Positions 16,962 to 25,064 of a stretch of 28,329 nucleotides of DNA are shown here, piece after piece; position 1 is the first letter of the stretch, and the number at the start of each line of letters is the position of its first letter. The stretch lies in NCBI GenBank assembly GCA_964612675.1, contig CAZTDD010000093.1, positions 1 to 28,329 on the forward strand, in the 5' to 3' direction. The position numbers and the translations under genes are program-made. The notes beneath the pieces were generated by a model. The model saw nothing but the letters and a program-made list of their open reading frames with translations, was not told the origin of the DNA and did not search any database. This stretch comes from CAZTDD01 sp964612675. Lineage in GTDB: Bacteria; Hinthialibacterota; Hinthialibacteria; Hinthialibacterales; JAKPRU01.

Positions 16962-17674
16962 ATGAACGGCGTTGGGGTTCAATTCCAATTCAAATCATGT
17001 ACCTGGATCGCGTTGGTTCTGTCCGCTGGTATCTTGGTATCAGTTATTCAGACTGTTGTTTTTTCTCAAGACACCTACGCTTTTGATGTCCCTGAAGAGC
17101 CCATCTTGATAATCGACAATCCTCACCCGGCGGATGTAGGAGACATAAACTCCCTGGCATTTTCGCCGGACGGCACGAAACTGGCGACCGGAGGTAGAGA
17201 GGATATCGTCCGGGTGTGGGATGTCAGCTTCTTGACAGGCCAACCACCGACACCAACGCCCACACCCGCCCCGGACACGGGATACACCGATTTCGCCGTT
17301 AAAGTGTTTGATTCGTCGACGTTTCAAGTTCTGCGTGACGCTTCGGTGATCTTAGCTGATCCGTTCTCGGTCGTGAATACCAGCGTATTTGGCACGGCTC
17401 TTTTTGAGCAGGTGCCGTGGGGACATTGGATGCCGCGCTCTATGAGAACGAATTCGCTGTCCCGGATATTACCGGTTCGCTTGGAACGACGATTCTGACG
17501 CGTGCCCGTCGGGTTACAGAGCAGTTTGGAACCATCGATGTGGTGTATCGTGTGGAACGAGGGGCGATTATTCCTGTATTTCAAGCGACAACCTGTAGCG
17601 AAAGACAGAAAGTCCAGGTGCTTTTTGACAACCTGGAGATCTACACATTCTCACATCCTTTATCCATTGAGTGA
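16962..17674 (+). pseudogene. Frameshifted exported gene: single WD40 repeat plus Ig-like/carboxypeptidase-regulatory-like domain
   Basis: The first frame (from a good RBS, GGGAGG) encodes an N-terminal membrane/signal segment, one WD40 unit (DINSLAFSPDGTKLATGG, then VRVWDVS) and a Pro/Thr linker (PTPTPTPAPDTG). An Ig-like domain then begins at YTDFAVKVFDSSTFQVL. At VPWG the frame breaks and ends at TGA 17498, while the -1 frame continues as TLDAALYENEFAVPDITGSL to 17674. One extra G in the G4 run at 17419-17422 would restore one reading frame of about 237 residues. Usual WD40 proteins have seven repeats, so the gene also looks internally deleted. A sequencing indel or programmed -1 slip cannot be excluded, but no clear slippery heptamer is visible. 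Confidence 0.65.
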
Positions 17675-17821
17675 CAACCATAGGGTAACGACGGTTGCGA
17701 AACGAGCATTGATTGTTGACAATAGCCCGTGTTTTAGTGATTCAAGGCTCTGGAATAACAGAACCAATTGAACGCTCCCGCGCCCAGCATGGACGGTGAT
17801 TTGTAGCCGACAGCAATTCCT

Positions 17822-18829
17822 ATGATGACAAATCTGAAAATGTCTGCAATGCGATGGAAACCGGTCACCATCGCGTATCACATATTGGAGAACTACCGTG
17901 CCAAAAGACGTGCAGCGCGAGGCGTATCGGAGTCCCATGCCGGCGCAACCCACACAGGCATGAGTTTAGAAGACAGTCTGAAATATGTAGATACAGTATT
18001 CGAGGATTATCTCCAGTATGGCGAATTGAGGCTGGACTCTCTAAAAGACAAACGAGTTCTCGAACTCGGTCCGGGCGATAATTTCGGCGTGGCCCTGAAA
18101 TTCCTGATTGCCGGTGCAAAACAGGTTGTCTGTCTGGATCGCTTCTACTCGAAGAGAGACACCGCTCAGCAGCAGAGGATCTATTCAGCGATGCGGGACG
18201 AGCTCTCCGAGACGGAGCGAAGTCGCTTCGACTCTTCCGTCACGATTGATGAAGGGATCTCACTAAACGAAGAGAAGTTGCTGTACATTCACGGCACCGG
18301 CATCGAATCCGCGGATGAAATTCTCGAACACAACTCGTTCGATTTGATTGTATCAAGGGCCGTCCTGGAACATCTGTACGATTTGGACGCGGCTTTTCAA
18401 ACGATGGACAGCTTGCTCGCTCCCGGTGGAAGCATGATCCACAAGGTGGATTTCCGCGACCACGGCATGTTTAGCTCCGTGGGATTCCACCCGCTGACGT
18501 TCCTGACAATCAACGACACTGTCTACAGATGGATGACGCTGCATTCCGGAAGACCAAACCGCCGTCTGCTGGCCTATTACCGACACAAGATGCAACAACT
18601 GGGGTATGATCACACGATTCGGATCACTCGTCTCGTGGGATCGTACGAAGACATAGTCCCCCACAAGGAGAAACTCACTAGAGGCGAAGACTATGGAGAC
18701 TCAGAGATTCAAAGGGTGGAGGATATTCGTCCAAAGCTGCACAAAAGGTACAGAGCGATGCCAACAGAGGATCTTCTTGCTGCAGGAGCGTTCATCGTGG
18801 CCGGGAAGCACAATCCGGATAGGCGGTGA
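17822..18829 (+). CDS. Class I SAM-dependent methyltransferase
   Basis: This soluble 335-residue protein has the Rossmann methyltransferase core. Motif I is RVLELGPGDNFGVAL (about residues 77-91), the acidic post-I strand is QVVCLDRF, motif IV is FDLIVSRAVLEHLYD, and the post-core block is LLAPGGSMIHKVDFRDHGMFS. Similar enzymes often occur in surface polysaccharide or natural-product loci, but no neighbour here indicates a substrate. The C-terminal part (LAYYRHKMQQLGY, VGSYEDIVPHKE) may give specificity. No good RBS precedes ATG 17822, so the start could be 17825, 17840 or 17849. It follows the broken WD40 gene by about 150 bp. Confidence 0.85.
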   Translation: MMTNLKMSAMRWKPVTIAYHILENYRAKRRAARGVSESHAGATHTGMSLEDSLKYVDTVFEDYLQYGELRLDSLKDKRVLELGPGDNFGVALKFLIAGAKQVVCLDRFYSKRDTAQQQRIYSAMRDELSETERSRFDSSVTIDEGISLNEEKLLYIHGTGIESADEILEHNSFDLIVSRAVLEHLYDLDAAFQTMDSLLAPGGSMIHKVDFRDHGMFSSVGFHPLTFLTINDTVYRWMTLHSGRPNRRLLAYYRHKMQQLGYDHTIRITRLVGSYEDIVPHKEKLTRGEDYGDSEIQRVEDIRPKLHKRYRAMPTEDLLAAGAFIVAGKHNPDRR

Positions 18830-19195
18830 CCGGGTTTCGTCGTCTTCTCTAAGACCGTATCTATAGTAATATCAAAATCGTGAAATCAACTTGCATAAAA
18901 AAGGAGGAGGCCGCATTAGGACTCATGCGGGTGAAATGTGATTTTTATCCTCAGCACCTGTCAACAGGCCCCTGTTAAAGATACTGTTAGAAATAAAGTA
19001 TCTGTTGAAGATTTTGAAACAATTATGGTGTCTGGACCGTATTAAACTAGTAATGCAGGGTTACGCGTCGTCAGCTTAAGGTGTGCTGAGACTTCTTGGT
19101 TTGCCTCAGACTCCGCTAACCCATCCTACACCGTACTCTATTTCGCTCGCTAATGACGATTATTGTGCACTTTCTTTGATAGGAGAACAGGAAGG
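18830..19195. other. Intergenic leader region of the redoxin/selenoprotein-candidate operon
   Basis: No gene is visible in 366 bp. It holds a small hairpin (CCGCAT 18911-18916 with ATGCGG 18925-18930) after a GGAGGAGG run, a degenerate inverted repeat (19058-19132) and the RBS AGGAGA nine bases before ATG 19196. The promoter of the downstream cluster should lie here; I could not pick a confident one. Confidence 0.45.
19058..19132. repeat. Weak inverted repeat (GGGTTACGC...GCTAACCC)
   Basis: AGGGTTACGC faces CCGCTAACCCATCCTACACC in reverse complement. It resembles the repeats at 7151-7221 and 7941-8006, and is followed by TTTCGCTCGCTAATGAC, a scrap of the GTCATTCCGA-type repeat. Confidence 0.35.
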
Positions 19196-21892
19196 ATGAA
19201 ACACCACCACTGCTACGTCGTGCTACTCCTCATCGCTCTTGCAGCAATCGGACTTCATCAGGTCGCCGGCCAGGAATCATCCAACGTAGCCCCCTTGAAG
19301 ATCGGTCAGTCCATCCCCGAGATCGAGGCGTTCAGCGTAGAAGGAATGCCGGTCTCCTTCCATGCACCGAAGGACAAGGTGCTCTTGATCCAGTTCTGGA
19401 ACACAGAAGCAGGAAGCAGTGAGAATCAGGTGAAAAAGGACATCCGGCTGTATCGGCGGTTTCACGATCACGGGCTGAACGTAGTGAGTGTCTGTACAGA
19501 TACGAACGAGGACCGGATTGTCTCATTCTCGAACCGCTGGCAGATTCCCTGGCCGCAACTGATGGATGAGGACGTCGACGAGGGAAACCCCACAGACCGT
19601 TTGAATATCCCCGGGGTACCGTTCAACCTGCTGGTGGACGAGAACGGCGTCATCCAGGCAATCGATCTAAAGGGAGAAGGAGCGCATACCGCAGTCGCCG
19701 AAGCCTTGAATCTCTCACTCGACGAGATTCCGATGCCGGAAGAGCCCACGCCCAGAAGCGATGGGCGGTCCACTGGAATGATAATGGGAGGCATGGGCAT
19801 CGCCGCTCCCGCTCGCAGTTCCCCAACCTTGCTGGGGACGGCCGAGGAGCGCGAGGAGGCCGAACCATGCAAGAAGAATCTCCGGAAGATCAGCATGGCC
19901 CTTACCGAGTATCGCCACGATCACGACAACGAGCTTCCGAAATGGCTTTCGGATCTCTTCCCGGAATACCTTCAGGACAAGTCGGTCCTGCTGTGCCCAA
20001 CCAACCCGGTGAAACAGACGTTCATGCCCAACATGGCCGACCCGGAGCTGCCTTGTAGTTACACCTACGAGTTTGCCCCTAGCTCCCGCGAGTGGAAAAC
20101 AGAACAGCTCAGCGAATACGGCGACAAGGTGGCCATGGTTCGATGTGTCAATCACCGGCGTCCGCTTAGCTTGAGTTATGGCGGCGAGATCTACTTCACC
20201 GACGAAATCATTTGGGAAAATTCGTTCGAACAGGGCCGCAGCCTCAATGACCTGGACGCACGGGTCCGTAAGCAGCTCCGACGACTGGGCGTGGCACTTC
20301 TCGAATATCGAGAGAAGAACGGCGATAACCCTCAAGAATTGCAGGATCTCTATCCCGAGTACATCAAAGACGAATCGCTTCTCCAACCGCTCGACAGTTA
20401 CGCACTGGTTTATGAGTTCAGTTCCAAGATAATGCACTCCGACGGCCGGACCTATCGTGAATGGAAAACGGATCAGCTGAACGAATTCGGCGATTATGTT
20501 CCCATCGTGCGCGCCATGGGGGTCCAAGTAGGCGGGAAAACGACCAACATCAGCCTCGCCTATACCGGAGAAATCTTCGAAAGCCAAGCTATTTGGGAGG
20601 ACTTCTTGAGGCAGGCGCAACCATCAGAGCCGACGGCGACCATAGCTACAAGGCCCTCTAGGCAAGCACAATCAGCTCCATCCCCGGTCCTCGGTTATCA
20701 GCTCGAAACCAGGCTTTTCGGACCGTTCGAACTGAACGAAATGCCTTTGAAACAACTCGTCGATAATATCCAAACCCGGACAGACTGTGTGTTCATGCTT
20801 GAGACCTCGGAGAATCCCAAGGTAACCGCTTCGCTTCTTAACCCGACTGTCGAAGAGCTCCTCGATACGATTCTGCCAAAGCACGGACTGGCGTACTGGA
20901 TCCATCCCGACGCGAGGCCCCACCCGAGAGACCAGAGACAAACCGTGCGTCCAATAGTAATCGGGTCGGAACAGGAGATTGAAGCGGCAAAACGAGCCCA
21001 GCGAACGCAACTCCGGGCAACGGTGTCGCGGGTTTACGCCGATATGCGCTCGCTCCAAACCGCCCTCAAGATGTTTGAAGTCGATACCGGCCAGTATCTC
21101 TTTCCGCGCGGGAACGGAGAGATAGATGAGGCCTACCTCGAAAGGGAAGACAAAAACGGCAAGAAGAGCAAGTGGAACTTGACCACACCCGTCGCGTATA
21201 TTCGCAACTATCCGAAAGATCCTTTCAATCCCAAAGAGGGGTCGTTTCGCTATCATAGCGATGGCAACTCCTGGTTCATCCTGGCCTCGCCCGGGCCGGA
21301 CAGATCGGTCGATTTGGATATCACGAAGTTCAATCCGGGCAGCGGGTTTGGCAGGAAATTACTTATGCAGGCCGCGTACGATCCATCCAACGGAATGCTC
21401 AGCGGAGGGGATCTTCTGCGTATCGAGCATGAGCAAGCGGGCGCGGAGGATCTCCAGCCTCCCGCACAAATGATTCGAGGCATGACTTCGAGGGTCCAGG
21501 CCGAACAGCGAATGCTTGCATCGGCGCTGGAGTCATTCTTTATCGACAACAACACCTATCCGCTTCCGCTCGTCGGCGACCGAATCGATTGTGCCGGAAT
21601 CAAAATCGGAAGAACACCGCAGGGCCGTTATGTCCGCCTTACTACACCCGTTGCTTATATATCCAGGATCCCGGCGGACCCGTTTGATTTTGCCGGAAAG
21701 GCCTATCGCTACTTCGGCAACGGCAACGCCTGGTATATCCTGGTATCCAACGGCCCGGATATGAAACCGGATTTTGATGTAACCACGTATAATCCCGACG
21801 AAGGAGTCGGAAGAGATCAATTGCTCCCCTTCACGTACCATCCATCCAACGGTCTCAGCAGCGCAGGGGACATCTTTCACGCAGGTCCGTAA
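19196..21892 (+). CDS. Exported redoxin-fold / multi-pseudopilin-domain fusion with lost CxxC
   Basis: This 898-residue secreted protein has several modules. A signal peptide (1-25) precedes a TlpA/AhpC-like thioredoxin fold (about 33-175: IGQSIPEIEAF, KVLLIQFWNT, VSVCTD, GVPFNLLVDENG). Where the family has WCxxC, this one reads E-A-G-S-S (71-75), so disulfide chemistry at that site is lost. Next are two short pseudopilin-tail-like units (CKKNLRKISMALTEYRHDHD at about 225; LRRLGVALLEYREKNGDNP at about 361), each with a PEYLxD/PEYIKD block. An STN-like alpha/beta segment (about 502-572, ending LLDTILPKHGLAYW) follows. Finally there are two GspG-tail-like units (about 611-742 and 763-898), each with TTPVAYI and DPF blocks, PSNGxxSxGD and YxxNSWFIL/NAWYIL. 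ATG 19196 has AGGAGA upstream and starts the signal peptide. It lies 30 bp before the candidate selenoprotein gene, so they are probably co-transcribed. Confidence 0.8.
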   Translation: MKHHHCYVVLLLIALAAIGLHQVAGQESSNVAPLKIGQSIPEIEAFSVEGMPVSFHAPKDKVLLIQFWNTEAGSSENQVKKDIRLYRRFHDHGLNVVSVCTDTNEDRIVSFSNRWQIPWPQLMDEDVDEGNPTDRLNIPGVPFNLLVDENGVIQAIDLKGEGAHTAVAEALNLSLDEIPMPEEPTPRSDGRSTGMIMGGMGIAAPARSSPTLLGTAEEREEAEPCKKNLRKISMALTEYRHDHDNELPKWLSDLFPEYLQDKSVLLCPTNPVKQTFMPNMADPELPCSYTYEFAPSSREWKTEQLSEYGDKVAMVRCVNHRRPLSLSYGGEIYFTDEIIWENSFEQGRSLNDLDARVRKQLRRLGVALLEYREKNGDNPQELQDLYPEYIKDESLLQPLDSYALVYEFSSKIMHSDGRTYREWKTDQLNEFGDYVPIVRAMGVQVGGKTTNISLAYTGEIFESQAIWEDFLRQAQPSEPTATIATRPSRQAQSAPSPVLGYQLETRLFGPFELNEMPLKQLVDNIQTRTDCVFMLETSENPKVTASLLNPTVEELLDTILPKHGLAYWIHPDARPHPRDQRQTVRPIVIGSEQEIEAAKRAQRTQLRATVSRVYADMRSLQTALKMFEVDTGQYLFPRGNGEIDEAYLEREDKNGKKSKWNLTTPVAYIRNYPKDPFNPKEGSFRYHSDGNSWFILASPGPDRSVDLDITKFNPGSGFGRKLLMQAAYDPSNGMLSGGDLLRIEHEQAGAEDLQPPAQMIRGMTSRVQAEQRMLASALESFFIDNNTYPLPLVGDRIDCAGIKIGRTPQGRYVRLTTPVAYISRIPADPFDFAGKAYRYFGNGNAWYILVSNGPDMKPDFDVTTYNPDEGVGRDQLLPFTYHPSNGLSSAGDIFHAGP

Positions 21893-21922
21893 AAGAAGCA
21901 GTCAGTCAAAGGAGAGGAGCGA

Positions 21923-23404
21923 ATGCGTTACTTGGGATTCCGGACGTGTACGATTATTGCTGTGCTGGTCTTAATTCTTACAACCGGCTTTGAGGTGGAC
22001 GCCGAAACGTTTCAACTCGAACTAAAACGAATCGAGAAGAAAAGAAATCCCACAAAGGCCACCGACAAACTCTTCAATAGGGTCTCTTCCAAATATGTTC
22101 AACCGGACCTCACTTCGGATTCGGAATCCTTCAAATCCATCGTAAAGAAAGAACCGCCGGACTATCAGTGCGACAAGCCCATTCGAAACACGGTCGAACT
22201 CGGTACGCGAGAGTACGCTTTCGCACTGGACTCCACAGATATCCAATCGGAGGGCTACAACCGGCTGTATTTCGACAAAAACGGTAATGGCGACCTGACC
22301 GATGACGGCGTCGTCGAGCCGAGGGAAAAACGGATCCGTTCGGAATATGGGTATTGCTATTATCCCCGAATCGATATGATTGTCGATGCGGGTGAAGAAC
22401 AGGTCAATTATTCATTTTTTTTCACTGCGTATTCACGGATTCGATCCGGCTCGGTCTACAGAGGCTATGTTCTCCTCTACTCGGGAGCGTATCGTGAGGC
22501 TGAGATTGAGCTGAACGGAAAGAGCCACACAATCGTCATCCAGGATTTCAACAGTAACGGCGTTTTCAATGACGGATGGAAAGTCGACAGAAACGTCCGT
22601 ACCGCCGACAACCGCCTGTATGTGCCCCGGGGAGATACCGTGTATATCGACCCGGATCTGAACAACGTCAATTCTGTCGGCTACGATTTGACAGACCGCA
22701 GCGCGAGGTGTCCTGTCTCCAAGATCATTTGTATCGATGGCGATTTCTACGAGGTAGAGATCTCTCCCTCGGGCGATGAACTGTCCTTGACTCCATCCTC
22801 GTTACCGCTCGGGAAAATCGAAAACAAGAATCGCGCCAGTCAAATCGTACTGCTCAGTGACAACCACGGCGCGTTGAAACTCGACAGCCGCGAAAAGGAA
22901 GCCGTCGCCGTGCCTGCCGGAGAGTGGTCTCTTATGGAGTATATGATTGTCCCGGAAGGAACTCCAATGAATGACAACAGACCGCGCACCTTCGTCACTG
23001 CAGCGGCCGCCATGGACACGCCCACTGTCTCCGTTTCGGAAGGCAACACCGTTCCCTATGCTTTCGGCCCCCCCTATCGCGCATTGGTGAACCCAAGCGG
23101 TCGTGGGTCCTCGACTGCACGGCTCAGTCTGAAGATTGTGGGGAGTGCGCAAGAAATATGTACCGATCTGAGTGTCAATGGATCGAGGCCTCCGAAACCC
23201 ACACTCAGCATCGCCACTCCCGAAGGCGAAATTGTAGAACGGGGCAATTTCGAATGGGGGTGAGGTTTCACCTGCGCGTACTCATGGCGAGTACCATCCA
23301 CCCTTGCTAGAACCTATCGTGCTTACGTTCGTCTGGATGCCGGTCCGTTCGAGATGGACCGAAAAGCCTTTACGGTCATACCGGCTTCTCAGCTGAAACA
23401 ATAG
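21923..23404 (+). CDS. Candidate selenoprotein, exported paralog 1 (in-frame TGA 23261-23263)
   Basis: I do not know this family. A signal peptide (about 1-28, ending EVDA) is followed by beta-rich sequence with two EF-hand-like loops (FDKNGNGDLTDD and DFNSNGVFND), a conserved Cys in KIICIDGDFYEVEISPSGD, a second in EICTDLSVNG, and IATPEGEIVERGNFEWG. A conventional reading stops at TGA 23263 (446 residues). The frame stays open for 46 more codons, giving GFTCAYSWRVPS and, further on, YRAYVRLDAGPFEMDRKAF, up to TAG 23402-23404, followed at once by a terminator. The extension is 59% identical to that of paralog 2, as high as the 48 residues before the TGA (58%). I therefore annotate readthrough, most likely Sec at residue 447 in a U-G-F-T-C motif (493 residues in all). 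RBS AAAGGAGAGG; 30 bp after the redoxin-fusion gene. If I am wrong, the CDS ends at 23263. Confidence 0.75.
23264..23294 (+). promoter_or_regulatory. Candidate bacterial SECIS hairpin after TGA of paralog 1
   Basis: Fourteen bases after the TGA, GTACTC (23278-23283) pairs perfectly with GAGTAC (23289-23294) around the loop ATGGC. The loop lies 20 bases after the TGA, inside the usual 16-37 base range of bacterial SECIS elements, and contains GG. The Gs are third and fourth in the loop, whereas the usual rule wants a G in the first two positions, so the match is not perfect. The same hairpin recurs in paralog 2. Confidence 0.6.
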
Positions 23405-23405
23405 A

Positions 23406-23433
23406 GGGTTCCTGCCCAAGCAGGAGCCCTTTT
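23406..23433 (+). terminator. Rho-independent terminator directly after the downstream TAG of paralog 1
   Basis: GGGTTCCTGC (23406-23415) and GCAGGAGCCC (23420-23429) form a 10-bp stem with one G-U pair and a four-base loop, followed by four Ts. It begins one base after TAG 23404 but 142 bases after TGA 23263. This fits a gene that really ends at 23404. Confidence 0.85.
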
Positions 23434-23481
23434 GCCTTGGTTGGTTGAATGCCATAGCTTATGATCATAAGGAAAACAACG

Positions 23482-25050
23482 ATGATCGATAAAAAAATCC
23501 CAGTCTTTTGGTGCGCTCTCATTCTGGTAATGCCAGCCCTGGTTGTGTCCGTGTCCGCAGAAACAGTCGAGCTCGAATTAAAACGAGTGAAAGATCAAGC
23601 AATGTACTCCGGGGGCCGGATGCCCGAAAACATGCTGATCCGCTGGACATTTCCCCGGACCGCCAGGATCATCTCCGGCAATTCGCAGAGCGACGAATTC
23701 GCAGAAGTCATCCCAAAAGAGCCTACTCAATACCAATTCGAGAAGGCGGCACGCGGGATAGTCGAGTTCTCAGGAAACGAATTCGGTTTCGTACTTGATT
23801 CGACCCACTTCGAACAGGAAGGGTATAACCGGCTAATTTTCGACCTGAACCGGAACGGGGATCTGACAGACGATAAGGAAATCCAAGCTCGACCACTGCC
23901 TGACAATACAATGTATGGCGGCGGTTACATCCAGCGCGAGTTTCCCCGCATTGATGTCACCTTGGAGTACGATGGCGAAGAACACCCCTATTCGTTGTTC
24001 ACCATAGCCGTCTGCAACACCAACGTGTCGGAGACCGGGAATACGTCAAGTTATCAGCACGTTTATTTCACCGCCGGGGCATACTATGAAGGGGAAATCG
24101 AACTCGCTGGAAAAGCGCATCGTATCGTAATAACCGATTTCAATACAAACGGGCGATTCAATGATCGCTTCGACGCAAAAGAATCAGCGCAAGAGAGATT
24201 GGCAAGCCGGGGTATGTCGCTCGGCGCTCGTTTGTACGGTTCAAATGCCCCCGACCTGATTCTTCTCGATCTTCCCGAAAAGAACCAGAATTTCCGTGGC
24301 ATTCGATTTACCGACCATCATAATCGACATCCATTGTCGGATCTGCTTTGCATCGGTGGGAAATTCTATGATGTCGAGATCTCCCCTGCGGGAGACCGGT
24401 TGACTCTAACTCCATCCTCGATAGCCGTGGGGCGTATGAGCACATCGAATGAGAATTACGACTTACTCGTACACAGCGATCGAGGATTACTCAAAGTCAT
24501 CGGAGAAGCCTCGGAACCTGTTTCGCTTCCCGCAGGCGACTGGACCTTGATCGAATATATGCTGTACGAAGAAGAACCGCCGACAGGCGGATCGCCGACC
24601 TTTGTTACGGCCATGGCCGACAGCGATTCTCCGCTCCTCAAAATCAAGGAAAACGAGACCACTGAATTCAAATTCGGCCCTCCTTACAAACCCGAGGTCA
24701 CTGTTTCGCCAAGGCGAATGATGATGACGGAAAACTCGGGCCAACAAGTCCAACTCGAAATGAAGTTGATCGGTTCCGCCGGAGAATCCTGCACGAATTT
24801 GATGGTCAACGGCGGACAACCAGAACCTCCCACCTTCACTATCGCGACCGCAGGCGGTGAGATTGTCGAGCGGGGCTCGTTTGAATATGGGTGAGGTTTC
24901 ACCTGCGCGTACTCATGGGGAGTACCTTCAGAAATCGAAGACGAGTATCGAGTATATGTTCGAATGAAGGCAGGCCCGTTCAAGGTCGACCGGAAGGCCT
25001 ACAGTACAATTACCGGTTCGGAATTGTCGAATTCCAGCGGGACCATGTGA
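23482..25050 (+). CDS. Candidate selenoprotein, exported paralog 2 (in-frame TGA 24892-24894)
   Basis: This tandem paralog of the previous gene shares its architecture: signal peptide (MIDKKIPVFWCALILVMPAL, ending VSVSA), ELELKR, the EF-hand-like loops FDLNRNGDLTDD and DFNTNGRFND, LLCIGGKFYDVEISPAGD, ESCTNLMVNG and IATAGGEIVERGSFEYG. A plain reading ends at TGA 24894. The same frame continues for 51 codons (GFTCAYSWGVPS and, further on, YRVYVRMKAGPFKVDRKAY) to TGA 25048-25050, giving 522 residues with U at 471. I chose ATG 23482 over 23461 because AAGGAA lies seven bases before it and the signal peptide begins there. The final TGA abuts GGAGG of the lipoprotein gene, so the two are tightly coupled. 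A terminator lies between the paralogs, so this gene may have its own promoter or depend on readthrough. Confidence 0.75.
24895..24925 (+). promoter_or_regulatory. Candidate bacterial SECIS hairpin after TGA of paralog 2
   Basis: This is the same hairpin as at 23264-23294: GTACTC (24909-24914), loop ATGGG (24915-24919), GAGTAC (24920-24925). Relative to paralog 1 the only base change is in the last loop position (C to G). It changes Arg to Gly in the protein but leaves the stem intact. Confidence 0.6.
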
Positions 25051-25064
25051 GGAGGATAAACACC

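Noticed and set aside
17412..17430. Programmed -1 ribosomal frameshift
   Set aside because: No X-XXY-YYZ slippery heptamer or clear downstream pseudoknot. A one-base loss in a G-run explains the break more simply.
19715..20620. 301-residue minus-strand open frame
   Set aside because: Shadow of the redoxin fusion, without motifs or start signals.
21923..25050. Global reassignment of UGA to an amino acid
   Set aside because: Many clear genes end at TGA with normal family lengths (for example CstA, the ceramidase-like gene, acetylesterase, propeller/GH gene, pseudopilin, methyltransferase). Only the two paralogs show conserved sequence after TGA, so recoding must be local.
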